Positions 1 to 8,556 of a stretch of DNA of 30,746 bases are shown one piece after another; position 1 is the stretch's first letter; every line of letters starts with the position of its first letter. The notes under the pieces were generated by a model. It searched no databases. It worked only from the letters and a program-made list of their open reading frames with translations, and was not told where the DNA came from. Position numbers and translations under genes: made by a program. Source of the DNA: Clostridiales bacterium (GTDB taxonomy: Bacteria; Bacillota; Clostridia; Monoglobales; Monoglobaceae); assembly GCA_019419865.1 (NCBI GenBank), contig JAHZIG010000028.1:1-30746 (forward strand), given 5' to 3'.

Positions 1-363
1 ATTATATCACAAAATCCTTGAGGTTGGAATGCCAACTTTTATTATACAGGATCAGTCGGACCGAGACCCGAGCGGCCGGTTTTTGTCGAGCGGTTCGAGA
101 AAGAGATCGAACGCTACGACGACAGATTCAAGGTAAAGGCGGGGCTGACAAGCCTCTCCCACGTATACGGAAGATATTCTACATATATCCACGACAGGAC
201 CTATTACGATTTATTTTACATAACGCACTATTCGCCGGCGCTCGATCTTAAAATAATACTTTTGACGACAAAAACGATGTTTTTAAAATCGGCGGCCGAG
301 GGCGAGGATGAATTTAAGGAAAAAACGGTCGCCGAATATAAAGAGGAGGCGTTGATCAAATGA
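1..363 (+). CDS. Polyprenyl-phosphate sugar phosphotransferase, C-terminal part (partial, frame disturbed at the edge)
   Basis: This is the C-terminal end of an initiating sugar transferase (Bac_transf family), which moves a sugar-1-phosphate from a UDP-sugar to undecaprenyl phosphate at the inner face of the membrane and so starts each polysaccharide repeat. The visible part has the family signature VGPRPERPVFVERF, then KVKAGLTSLSHVYGRYST, then LDLKIILLTTKTMF near the end. The frame is open from about position 22 to the TGA at 361-363. A TGA at 19-21 lies in the same frame, and the usual DE-x-PQ-x-x-N-x-x-x-GDMS motif that should precede VGPRPER is not readable in one frame; traces of it appear across frames. 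This is either contig-end error or a real lesion. The stop overlaps the next start (ATGA). Confidence 0.82.
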
Positions 364-1811
364 TAAAAAACATAAAACCCGTAAAGATCGCGCAAAGGGC
401 TTTTTACAAAGGGAGACTCGCAAAGTTTAAAAGGGTGGTCGCGCTCATGGTCGCCATGGGTATCGTGTTTGCTCTGCTCTACTTTGTAAAATACATATAC
501 GACGAATACGCTTCCGCGCGAGTCCATATCGTGCTCACCTATCCCGAGATAGCGGCGTCTTGCTATCCGGACGGGGAGCGGTTTACGGTCTACGAGTTTA
601 TAGACGACGAGAAGATCTCCGCCGCGCTGAAGATCATGCAGGATTCGGGCAAATACCAAAGCTACACGGTCGAGGATATAAAGAACAACCTCTACCTCTA
701 CAGCTACCTCGAAGGCTCTGCGAGCGCGTCGGTGTCGTCCGCAAGGAGCGAAGGCAACGACTACAGCTACGTCGCGAACGAGTACAGGATAACATATATC
801 CAGCAACACGACTACCGTAACGGCAATATTTTCGTAAAACTGTTCTCTCCGGATTACAGTCAGGATTTTCTAAACGCTCTCATGCAGGTCAATAAGGAGC
901 TGATCGCCGAGACGTCGGGAGGCATAGGCGGCTTTAAGACTCTGACCAACTTGGGCGACCTGTCGGGCTACGATTACCAGGAAGAGATACAACAATACAG
1001 GGTCAAGGTCGAGGCTATAATAAACTGCTTAAACGAGCTGGAAAACGCGTCGCCGGGTTTTATTTCAAGCGACGAGGACAACACCGCCCTCAGAGACATA
1101 ATAGGCGAATACGAGTTGCTCGTGACAAACAATCTCGACGGGATCGAGAGCTTTATCAAGTCGTCGAATATCTCGCGCAATATTGAGGTCAACTCAAACA
1201 AACTGTTCGTCAACCTCGAAAATAGTTCCCTGCTGTTCTGCCAATACAACGACAGAGCCGCAGTAAATAAATACGCGATGGATAACTACGACCACACGTT
1301 TACAGAAAACCTGATTAACGTGGTGCGCGACGAGAACCAGGGCCTTTACCAAGCGAGACCCAAGACCGCGTTCGATACTATAGTCGAGCAAAAGCACGAC
1401 GCGGACGAACTGACCGCTCAGTACAGCTCTGATATAAATCTGCTTAATCAGGAGATCTGGCGGTCTCAAAGCATGTCGCATAGTACAGATGAGTATGCAA
1501 GACTCAGCGCACTATGCGACGAGTATCTCGCGGAGCTTAAGACCGAATACGACGCGCTGACCGAGAGGGCGATAAACGTCGTAGAGGATTACTATAACGA
1601 TATAAACGAAGGTTACATGACCGCAAACGTGACCCACAGGGAGATCTTCGACCTCGATCTCTTGGCCGGCACGGGGCTTGCATTCGCACTCGGCGCTGTA
1701 ATGGCGTTCATAATCTGCATGGCGTATAACGTTATACAAGACAACGCCATGCTCCGCCGCAAAAAGAAACTGCTTGAGAGTATAAAGAAAACGGAAGCCG
1801 GAGGTATGTGA
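360..1811 (+). CDS. Wzz-like membrane protein (putative polysaccharide co-polymerase)
   Basis: This 483-residue protein has the topology of a polysaccharide co-polymerase: a basic N-terminus, one membrane segment at about residues 26-46, a long extracytoplasmic region of nearly 390 residues rich in predicted helix, and a second membrane segment at about 436-459, followed by a short basic tail (RRKKKLLESIKK). I see no Walker motif, so it lacks the tyrosine-kinase half of Wzc/CapB proteins. Its neighbours are the initiating transferase upstream (4-base overlap) and a second two-membrane-segment protein downstream (1-base gap, ribosome site GGAGGT just before it). This suggests the two act as a pair controlling chain length or export. 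Sequence identity to known Wzz proteins is not obvious by eye. The call rests on topology and context, so another membrane scaffold role is possible. Confidence 0.6.
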   Translation: MIKNIKPVKIAQRAFYKGRLAKFKRVVALMVAMGIVFALLYFVKYIYDEYASARVHIVLTYPEIAASCYPDGERFTVYEFIDDEKISAALKIMQDSGKYQSYTVEDIKNNLYLYSYLEGSASASVSSARSEGNDYSYVANEYRITYIQQHDYRNGNIFVKLFSPDYSQDFLNALMQVNKELIAETSGGIGGFKTLTNLGDLSGYDYQEEIQQYRVKVEAIINCLNELENASPGFISSDEDNTALRDIIGEYELLVTNNLDGIESFIKSSNISRNIEVNSNKLFVNLENSSLLFCQYNDRAAVNKYAMDNYDHTFTENLINVVRDENQGLYQARPKTAFDTIVEQKHDADELTAQYSSDINLLNQEIWRSQSMSHSTDEYARLSALCDEYLAELKTEYDALTERAINVVEDYYNDINEGYMTANVTHREIFDLDLLAGTGLAFALGAVMAFIICMAYNVIQDNAMLRRKKKLLESIKKTEAGGM

Positions 1812-1812
1812 T

Positions 1813-4023
1813 ATGGGACTTTTAAATATAAAGGATATGCTAAACGTTATCCGCCGGTATTTTTTGCGGATACTCGCGCTGTCGCTTGCAGCCGGACTTG
1901 CGAGCATCTTTGTTGCAAACTCAATGCAGACCTACACCTGTACGCTGGGATTTAAATTCAACCATTCTGGCGCTGCAGAAGGTCTCGCTCCGGACGATAC
2001 AAGCGAACTTGATCCATACGAGATACAAAATCCCGTGATAATCCAGGGCGCGCTCGAAAACCTGGGTCTTACCGACGACAGACGCTTCAGCGTGCGCGGT
2101 ATACGCCAGGATATAGGCATATCCAAGGTAGTTACCGACCTTGATCAGGAAGTCTCCGAGTCGGCCGCTCTGCTCGGCGAAAGATATGAGGCGGCGGCGA
2201 CCGAGTTCGAGATGAAGTTTACTTACGACGCGTCGCTGGGCGACGAGTTCGGCGTAAAGATGTTCAGTAATATAATCAAGGAATACGACGAGTTCCTGCT
2301 CGACAAGTATTACAACAAGGAGACGATCCCCGATTTCGCAAAGACAGTCGACGGTTCGTCCGCGGATTATATAGAGATCTCCAACTCTATGAGCGACAGT
2401 CTCGATTCGATAATAGCCTATTTGGAATCGCTCGTCGAATATTTCCCCGACTACCGCTCGAAGCGCACCGGCTATTCGTTCGCGGAACTTCAGACGCTCT
2501 ATGAGCACGTCAGGGATATACAGCACGCTAAGTACTACGGCAATATCCGCGCAGGGAACCTCGCCAAGGATCCCGAGATGGTGATAAAGAGCTACCAGAA
2601 CCGGGTCAGCGACCTGACCGAGACGATGACCGTAGACAACTCTATAGCCGAGAACTACAGGAACGAGATCCTGACCTTCTACGATTCGTATAAGGCGGCG
2701 GGACTCTACGACCAGGCGCAGCGGACTCAAACCGACCTCAACGCCTCCAACAACAACGACGAGAGCGTCCTTGAAGAATACGACATGGAGGAGCATAAGA
2801 ATACGTACGACAATATAGTCCTCTCCTACGCGGAGCGCGCTTCGGCGGCTACGGATTCGCTCCATACGATAAACTACTATAACACAATAATCAACGACTA
2901 TACATACGATGCTGTTCCGCAGGAGACCAAGGAGCGGCTGATCGCCGAAAACGAAGAGATTTTCGCCGAGATCCGCGAGCTTTCGACCCAGTACTGCGAG
3001 ATCGCGAACCTTGCGATAGACGAGCTGTTCTACACCGAAGTCAACAGCGATCTCCAATACCTAATCCTGCCCGAGGTGACGACGGATATCCCGGTAAAGC
3101 TTGTGGCGGCGTTCGTGACCGTTCTCGCCTTCGGTCTGCTTATGATAGCGGCGCTCCTCAGAGAGCTCGCTAAGAACATCTCCAAAAAGACCCGCGAGGA
3201 GGAGAAGCCGATCCAAGAAAAAGTCGAGATAGACGTCTCCGGTATGAGCCGCACGCATCAGCTCGTATACGAACAATATCTTAAGGATTTTGAAGAATTC
3301 TACCTTGTATATCAGCCGATGGTGAGCGACAACGAGGGCGGCAGAGACCATCTTGAGACGCTTATCAGATGGCGCAGCGAGGAGCTGGGCATGGTATCCC
3401 CTGCGAAGATAATCGACTGCGTATCCGAGTTCGGGATATTTCGCCAGCTAAACGAATGGATAATCAAAAACGTGTGCGAGGACATCGCCCGTATAGGCAA
3501 GGAAAAGGGCAAGGCTCCGGTCGTACATGTCAACTGCCCATCGCGTCAGCTTCAGGATTTCGCGCTGAACGACATAATCATAAAGTATGTGTCTGAAAAT
3601 CATATCCCCGCCGAGTGCGTCTGCCTTGAGCTTGAGGTATTCGACATAGCGTCGTCGCTCGAGGACATAACCCTGCTCGAGGATATGGGGATAGGCATAT
3701 GTATAGACAAGTTCGAGAACACCGACGAGGAACAGGAAATAATAAAGGTTCTCGAGCCAAAATACATAAAAATGAGTCTCGACAGTTTAAACTCCGACAT
3801 TTACGCGACGACGAGCGAGGACTTTTTAAAGGCTGAGGAGGAGATGGAGCGAACATTCACTCATATAATAAGCGAATGCAGACAACATGGGATAAAGGCT
3901 TGCATATGCGGCGTGGAGACCGCCGCTCAGGACGAACTTGTGACGAGTCTCGGTTTCGACTACAAGCAAGGCTACTTCTACGGCAAGCCCGAACGACTTG
4001 AAAGAAAGGAAACAAAAGATTGA
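1813..4023 (+). CDS. Wzz-like co-polymerase fused to a degenerate cytoplasmic EAL domain
   Basis: This 736-residue protein has a membrane segment at about 16-35, a large extracytoplasmic helical region, a second membrane segment at about 427-449, a short charged linker, and an EAL domain from about 480 to 730. The N-terminal half (Wzz-like PVIIQGALENLGL near residues 73-86) resembles polysaccharide co-polymerases. In the EAL domain I see YQP (Q501), ETLIR (E515, R519), N574, E606, K653, GVET (700-703) and QGYFYGKP (Q719). The second Glu of the ExxE motif is missing, the DDFG metal pair reads D632-K633-F-E, and the EGVE glutamate is C699. EAL domains hydrolyse c-di-GMP. With these losses this one is probably a c-di-GMP sensor, as in LapD or FimX. 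It overlaps the next gene by 4 bases. Confidence 0.85.
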   Translation: MGLLNIKDMLNVIRRYFLRILALSLAAGLASIFVANSMQTYTCTLGFKFNHSGAAEGLAPDDTSELDPYEIQNPVIIQGALENLGLTDDRRFSVRGIRQDIGISKVVTDLDQEVSESAALLGERYEAAATEFEMKFTYDASLGDEFGVKMFSNIIKEYDEFLLDKYYNKETIPDFAKTVDGSSADYIEISNSMSDSLDSIIAYLESLVEYFPDYRSKRTGYSFAELQTLYEHVRDIQHAKYYGNIRAGNLAKDPEMVIKSYQNRVSDLTETMTVDNSIAENYRNEILTFYDSYKAAGLYDQAQRTQTDLNASNNNDESVLEEYDMEEHKNTYDNIVLSYAERASAATDSLHTINYYNTIINDYTYDAVPQETKERLIAENEEIFAEIRELSTQYCEIANLAIDELFYTEVNSDLQYLILPEVTTDIPVKLVAAFVTVLAFGLLMIAALLRELAKNISKKTREEEKPIQEKVEIDVSGMSRTHQLVYEQYLKDFEEFYLVYQPMVSDNEGGRDHLETLIRWRSEELGMVSPAKIIDCVSEFGIFRQLNEWIIKNVCEDIARIGKEKGKAPVVHVNCPSRQLQDFALNDIIIKYVSENHIPAECVCLELEVFDIASSLEDITLLEDMGIGICIDKFENTDEEQEIIKVLEPKYIKMSLDSLNSDIYATTSEDFLKAEEEMERTFTHIISECRQHGIKACICGVETAAQDELVTSLGFDYKQGYFYGKPERLERKETKD

Positions 4024-4880
4024 AAAAGTTTAAAATAACCGGTATAGCCGCGGCGTTAATCGTTATTGTAGCGGTCGCCGCCCTCGCCGGCAATTCGGCC
4101 GCGAACAAGACGGTAAGACTTACGGAGTATACGTACTCTCACAGCGACGTGCCGGACGGGTTCGACGGCTACAAGATATTTCTCATATCGGATCTTCACG
4201 AGGCTCCGTTCGCGGATCAGATAATAGAGCATATAGAAGAGACGGATCCGGACGTCATAATATTTTGCGGCGATATGGTAGCTCTTCCGGATTACAACTT
4301 CGAACAGACGCAAAAGATCGCGGAAAGATTCAACGGTTCTATACCAATGTACGCGGTCTCCGGAAACCATGAATCCCAAAATTCGGAATACGATCATATA
4401 GTGGGCAATCTCTGGGACGCCGGTATCGTCTGGCTTGAAAACGACGACAAGACGCTGAGAAAGAACGGCGGTTCCATACGCCTTATAGGCGCCGAGGACG
4501 CGGGCGTGGACGTCATGAGCGAAGAATTAATCCAGGAAGAGGTCATAGAAGAGATAGAAGAATATATCCCGGAGGACAGGGATCGGTTCAGCATCCTGAT
4601 CAACCACCGCGCGGATATGTATCCCTACCTTAAAAACGTCGGAGTCGATCTGATCCTGTCCGGTCACTTACACGGCGGGATCGTACGTCTTCCGCTTTTG
4701 GGCGGCGTTATCGGACACGAATACGCCGACAGATTCTTTCCCGACTACGACTACGGCTATTACGAAGAGGGCGAGGCGGCTATGATCGTAAGCGGCGGCT
4801 GCGACCAAAACCCAAACAAGAAGAGATACTTCAATCCGCCCGAAGTCGTTCTGATAACGCTCGAAGGAGAAAGCTGGTGA
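4020..4880 (+). CDS. Membrane-anchored calcineurin-like metallophosphoesterase (YkuE/YaeI type)
   Basis: This 286-residue protein starts with TTG at 4020, overlapping the previous stop by 4 bases. An N-terminal hydrophobic stretch (about residues 5-24, AAALIVIVAVAALAG) is a signal anchor or signal peptide, so the enzyme domain should face outward. All metal-binding motifs of the calcineurin-like fold are present: SDLHEAP, FCGDMV, SGNHES, INHRAD and SGHLHGG. Related proteins hydrolyse phosphodiester or pyrophosphate bonds, some on lipid-linked substrates. Its place inside a polysaccharide operon suggests it acts on an undecaprenyl-linked or phosphorylated glycan intermediate, but the substrate cannot be read from the sequence. 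No truncation is seen. Confidence 0.88.
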   Translation: MKKFKITGIAAALIVIVAVAALAGNSAANKTVRLTEYTYSHSDVPDGFDGYKIFLISDLHEAPFADQIIEHIEETDPDVIIFCGDMVALPDYNFEQTQKIAERFNGSIPMYAVSGNHESQNSEYDHIVGNLWDAGIVWLENDDKTLRKNGGSIRLIGAEDAGVDVMSEELIQEEVIEEIEEYIPEDRDRFSILINHRADMYPYLKNVGVDLILSGHLHGGIVRLPLLGGVIGHEYADRFFPDYDYGYYEEGEAAMIVSGGCDQNPNKKRYFNPPEVVLITLEGESW

Positions 4881-5878
4881 GAAAAATGAGAACGATATAC
4901 TTCATAGTTCCGGTGTATAAAGTGGAAAAATACCTGCGCCGCTGCGTCGATTCCGTACTCAAACAGACCTATGCCCCGGTCAGGCTGATCCTCGTAGACG
5001 ACGGATCTCCCGACGGCTGCCCCGAAATATGCGACGAATACGCAAACGAGAATCCCAACATAGACGTGATTCACAAGCAAAACGGCGGCCAGGCCGACGC
5101 AAGGAACGCGGGGCTGGACTTTGTATTCGAGGCGGCGGACATGGAGGACTATATAACCTTTCTCGACTCGGACGATTTTCTCCGCCCCGACTACGCAAAG
5201 CGCATGGTCGAGCTGTGCGAAACTTACGGCTGCGATATGGCTCAGTGCGCCTATGAAAAGGGTTCGGGCGATAGATTCTCAGACAGCGCCGAAAAGCCGC
5301 GGATCGAGGTCGCGACCTGCGAGGAGGCGCTGCTCGGCTATACGCTAAAGTCGATAAATATGCTAAAGCTCTATAAGGCGCGGCTGCTCAAAGACGTCAG
5401 ATACCCCAAAGGCGTCACAAACGAGGAGGAATTCACCACATACCGGGCGGTGTATAACGGAGACCGGATCGTTTTTACAAACGAAAAACTCTACTATTAC
5501 TACCAGCGCGACGGCAGTATAATGGACGTTTTGGCCAAAAAGCTCAAGAACAACCCGCATCGCTTCGACTGGCTCGACGCGTATAAAGAAAGGATAGGGT
5601 TCTTTACCAAAGAGGGCAAGCCGGAGCAGGTCGCGCGGACGCGGGAAAAGATATGCACCGACATAATCCTGCGCTACAGCGAGCAGATGCGGCTCAGACC
5701 CGACGAGAGAGACTTAGACTGCGTAAACGGAAAGTATTTGGACATCTATAGGGAAAATTATAAACTGATGATAAAGCGGCGCGGCATACCGCTGAAGCGG
5801 CGGCTGATATACGCGGCGTTCCGCCTGTTCCCGTACAGCGCGGCGCTGGCGGGCAGGATATTTACGCTCAGAAAATAG
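4877..5878 (+). CDS. Glycosyltransferase family 2
   Basis: This 333-residue protein is a GT-A fold family-2 glycosyltransferase that adds a sugar from a nucleotide-sugar donor to the growing lipid-linked repeat in the cytoplasm. It opens with the typical strand YFIVPVYKVEKYLRRCVDS. The first donor-binding Asp lies in VDDGSPDG (D41/D42) and the metal-binding motif is DSDD at 97-100. GTG at 4877 is the preferred start because the GGAG at 4866-4869 stands 7 bases upstream; the in-frame ATG at 4886 would be 16 bases away. It overlaps the phosphoesterase gene by 4 bases. The donor and acceptor sugars are unknown. Confidence 0.9.
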   Translation: MRKMRTIYFIVPVYKVEKYLRRCVDSVLKQTYAPVRLILVDDGSPDGCPEICDEYANENPNIDVIHKQNGGQADARNAGLDFVFEAADMEDYITFLDSDDFLRPDYAKRMVELCETYGCDMAQCAYEKGSGDRFSDSAEKPRIEVATCEEALLGYTLKSINMLKLYKARLLKDVRYPKGVTNEEEFTTYRAVYNGDRIVFTNEKLYYYYQRDGSIMDVLAKKLKNNPHRFDWLDAYKERIGFFTKEGKPEQVARTREKICTDIILRYSEQMRLRPDERDLDCVNGKYLDIYRENYKLMIKRRGIPLKRRLIYAAFRLFPYSAALAGRIFTLRK

Positions 5879-5903
5879 ATTTGGCAACTAAGGAGGGGCA
5901 AAC

Positions 5904-7199
5904 GTGGATATTAAAACAAACGCTTCGGGTTCGGCTACGGATTCAGCGTATGCGGCTAAAGCTCCGGCAAAGCCCGCGGCGTCCGCCGATCTGGGTAAAA
6001 CGGAGAAGATAAAGCTGTTCGTATGCTTTATCCAGACGCATATAGGCGGGGCGATGACCTCGCTGGTGAACTTTTTAAACGCGCTCGATACCGACAAATA
6101 CGAGGCGGACGTGATGTTCTATGAGAACGGTCCGGGTAGAGAGGGCATAAAACCGGAGATAAATATACTGCCTCAGGGCAAGATCCACTCCAAGTACTCT
6201 GTAAGTAATATCCTCAGGAAGCTCGTCTCTCCGCGCTACGTCTTAGCGGCGGCGCACGGAACATACCTGAGAAGAGTCAAGCGCAATAAGCGTCAGGCGG
6301 CGCAGGTAATGTCCAAGCAGGGCTGCCGCTACTCGGCGGCCAACGATAAGGAATACGACATCGCGATAGCCTACGAGTTCGGCTGGTGCCTGAACTACGT
6401 TATGACGAGGATAAAGGCCAAGAAGAAGATCTCCTGGCACCATCTCGACTACGCGAACTCCGAGCTATGCTATAAGTTTGATAAGAAGTCGTTCGACAAG
6501 GCCGACGCGCTCGTTTTCGTCAGCGAGGATATACGGCGGGCGTATATAAAGGATCACCCCGAACACGCGGCCAAATCGTACTTCGTTCCGAATATTCTCT
6601 CCTCGGAATATGTGAGAAAGCGGGGCGACGCGGAGGACGCGAGTCTCCCGTTCGAGGACGGCGATAAATACCTGAAACTCCTCACGGTCGCGAGGATAAA
6701 CTTTTCGCATAAGGGTCTTGACAGGGCGGTCGAGGCGTTCGCGAGGCTCAAAGTCGACGGGCTGACCGATAGGGTCAAATGGGTGATAATAGGCAAAGGC
6801 CGGGACGAAGACAGGCTCCGCGAGCTTATAGCGCGGCGCGGGCTGGACGACGTTATATATCCGATTGGGGTCAGGGAGAACCCGATCCCATACATGAAGA
6901 AGTTCGACGCCATGCTGCTGCCGTCGCGGTACGAGGGCAAGCCGATGGTCGTGACCGAGGGCTTTATCATGGGACTCGTTCCGATCGTCGCTCGGTATAC
7001 GTCGGCCGGCGAGCAGATACAAAACGGGGTGGACGGACTCATATTTGAAAACAACGACGAGGCGCTCTACCAAGGCCTTAAGACCGTATTGGAAGATCCG
7101 AAAGCCTTGGATAGAATGCGGAAATATATAAAGAAACACGATTACGGGAACGAGAAAGAAATAGAAAAATTTGATAAATTAGCGGAAGGGTTGTTATGA
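5904..7199 (+). CDS. Glycosyltransferase family 4
   Basis: This 431-residue GT-B glycosyltransferase has a Gly-rich acceptor-side loop (QTHIGGAMTSLVNFL, about residues 47-61), a donor domain opening with LKLLTVARINFSHKGLDRA, VIIGKGRDEDRLREL, and the EX7E motif of retaining GT4 enzymes (E344 and E352 within RYEGKPMVVTEGF). The start is GTG at 5904, with AGGAGG at 5891-5896. The first 35 residues are Ala, Ser and Lys rich and precede the first Rossmann strand, so they are an unusual flexible extension. The preceding gap is 25 bases and the gene overlaps the polymerase by 4 bases. The sugar specificity is unknown. Confidence 0.9.
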   Translation: MDIKTNASGSATDSAYAAKAPAKPAASADLGKTEKIKLFVCFIQTHIGGAMTSLVNFLNALDTDKYEADVMFYENGPGREGIKPEINILPQGKIHSKYSVSNILRKLVSPRYVLAAAHGTYLRRVKRNKRQAAQVMSKQGCRYSAANDKEYDIAIAYEFGWCLNYVMTRIKAKKKISWHHLDYANSELCYKFDKKSFDKADALVFVSEDIRRAYIKDHPEHAAKSYFVPNILSSEYVRKRGDAEDASLPFEDGDKYLKLLTVARINFSHKGLDRAVEAFARLKVDGLTDRVKWVIIGKGRDEDRLRELIARRGLDDVIYPIGVRENPIPYMKKFDAMLLPSRYEGKPMVVTEGFIMGLVPIVARYTSAGEQIQNGVDGLIFENNDEALYQGLKTVLEDPKALDRMRKYIKKHDYGNEKEIEKFDKLAEGLL

Positions 7200-8539
7200 T
7201 GAGCACGCCTATGAACGGAGCCGCAAACCGGCTTAAAGACGGGCGCGAGGGCGTCCTTAAAAGACGAATATTCGACGCGGTGTTCCTGCTCGGCTTTTTG
7301 TACTGTCTTGTTCCGGGGTCTATGCCAAACCTCACGGTCTACGTGTCGGCGCTCCTGGTACTCTGCATCGTAGTATGCTTCTTCGACGAGAATTTCTACC
7401 TCTATACCGCGCTGTTTATGTACATGCGCTACATTATGCTGATCGGCGACACCCCGGCGTTTAGGGTCTATTCGTATCTGGTGGTCTTGAGGTTCCTCAT
7501 AGACCTGCCAAAGACGAAGTTCAGGGTCGCGTACATACCCGCGCTGTTCGTGTTCTTCATGCACAGCGTATTCGCCATGCCGGAGCTAACGTCGATGAGA
7601 GTAGGTCTTAACGTAATAGTCGACGCGACGCTGGTCTACATAATACTGCTTAAGGTCTTGGAAAGACCGGAACTGTTTCGGAAGTTCATATACGCTTTTC
7701 TCCTGGGCGGCGTCGCCTCGGGCGTGTACGGCTGGACTAACCCGGATATGACGGTGGATATAAACGTGGCGGGAGCGGGCGCTCAGACGGTGGACAGGAA
7801 CTTCGGCGCGCTCAGCGACTCCAACTTCGCAGGACTCTTCTACAGCATATGCGCGGTCGGCGCGATAGCGGTCAAGGGTCTGCCAAAGCTGCTCAAGATC
7901 GCGGCGGCGGCGTTCTTCGGCGTACTGCTCTTACAAACGGCGAGCCTGTCGGCGCTCCTGATCCTTATCGCGCTGCTCGTTTTGTATATAATTTTAAAAT
8001 ACCGAGCCAGATCGATAATAATCCTGACCGTCGCCTTTATCGTATTCGTCATAGCCGTGGCCGTGATCCTCGCGACGCCGCAGCTCAGGGAGATAGACGC
8101 TATCGCCGGACTGATCATACGCATAAACGAGAAGCTCTCCTATATCCCGCGCGGACGCTGGGATCTTCTGACCACCGACCGCTACGCGATCTGGTCGGAA
8201 GCCATGAATATCTTCTTCTCAAAAGATTTTTGGGGACAGCTCATAGGCGGCGACGTCATAACGGTAATGGCCATCGATTACAGCGTGATCGAGATAGCGT
8301 GCCACAACTCGTATATACAGGCCTTGCTCAACTTCGGCGTTATAGGAACGATCCTGGTCTACATACCTATGTTCTGCGTTTTTACATACCGTATGCTGAG
8401 ACATTTTTCCAACGACGCGGGCTATGAGACCGAGGATATAAAGATATTGCAGCTCATATTCAATTTCGCCTTTATCGTTTTCGGCTTTACGGTCGACTTC
8501 TTCATAGACTGGGCGTATTTGGTATTCTATTTCATATAA
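7196..8539 (+). CDS. O-antigen/exopolysaccharide polymerase (Wzy-like)
   Basis: This 447-residue protein is strongly hydrophobic, with roughly ten or more membrane segments and a larger extracytoplasmic loop between about residues 280 and 380. That loop holds the pattern seen in Wzy/WaaL-type proteins: a GRW stretch, then CHNSYIQALLNFGVIG, where the His-Asn followed by a Leu/Gly-rich helix is typical of the family. Such proteins join lipid-linked repeats into polymer on the outer face of the membrane. It is translationally coupled to the upstream glycosyltransferase by an ATGA overlap and followed 17 bases later by another glycosyltransferase. Wzy proteins diverge rapidly, so the assignment rests on topology, the HN motif and context. 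Confidence 0.82.
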   Translation: MMSTPMNGAANRLKDGREGVLKRRIFDAVFLLGFLYCLVPGSMPNLTVYVSALLVLCIVVCFFDENFYLYTALFMYMRYIMLIGDTPAFRVYSYLVVLRFLIDLPKTKFRVAYIPALFVFFMHSVFAMPELTSMRVGLNVIVDATLVYIILLKVLERPELFRKFIYAFLLGGVASGVYGWTNPDMTVDINVAGAGAQTVDRNFGALSDSNFAGLFYSICAVGAIAVKGLPKLLKIAAAAFFGVLLLQTASLSALLILIALLVLYIILKYRARSIIILTVAFIVFVIAVAVILATPQLREIDAIAGLIIRINEKLSYIPRGRWDLLTTDRYAIWSEAMNIFFSKDFWGQLIGGDVITVMAIDYSVIEIACHNSYIQALLNFGVIGTILVYIPMFCVFTYRMLRHFSNDAGYETEDIKILQLIFNFAFIVFGFTVDFFIDWAYLVFYFI

Positions 8540-8556
8540 GAAGGAGGCGATCGCAG

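Noticed and set aside
6465..7139. Long minus-strand open frame opposite the family-4 glycosyltransferase
   Set aside because: The GC-rich host gene produces open antisense frames; the translation shows no domain and the forward frame has clear motifs.
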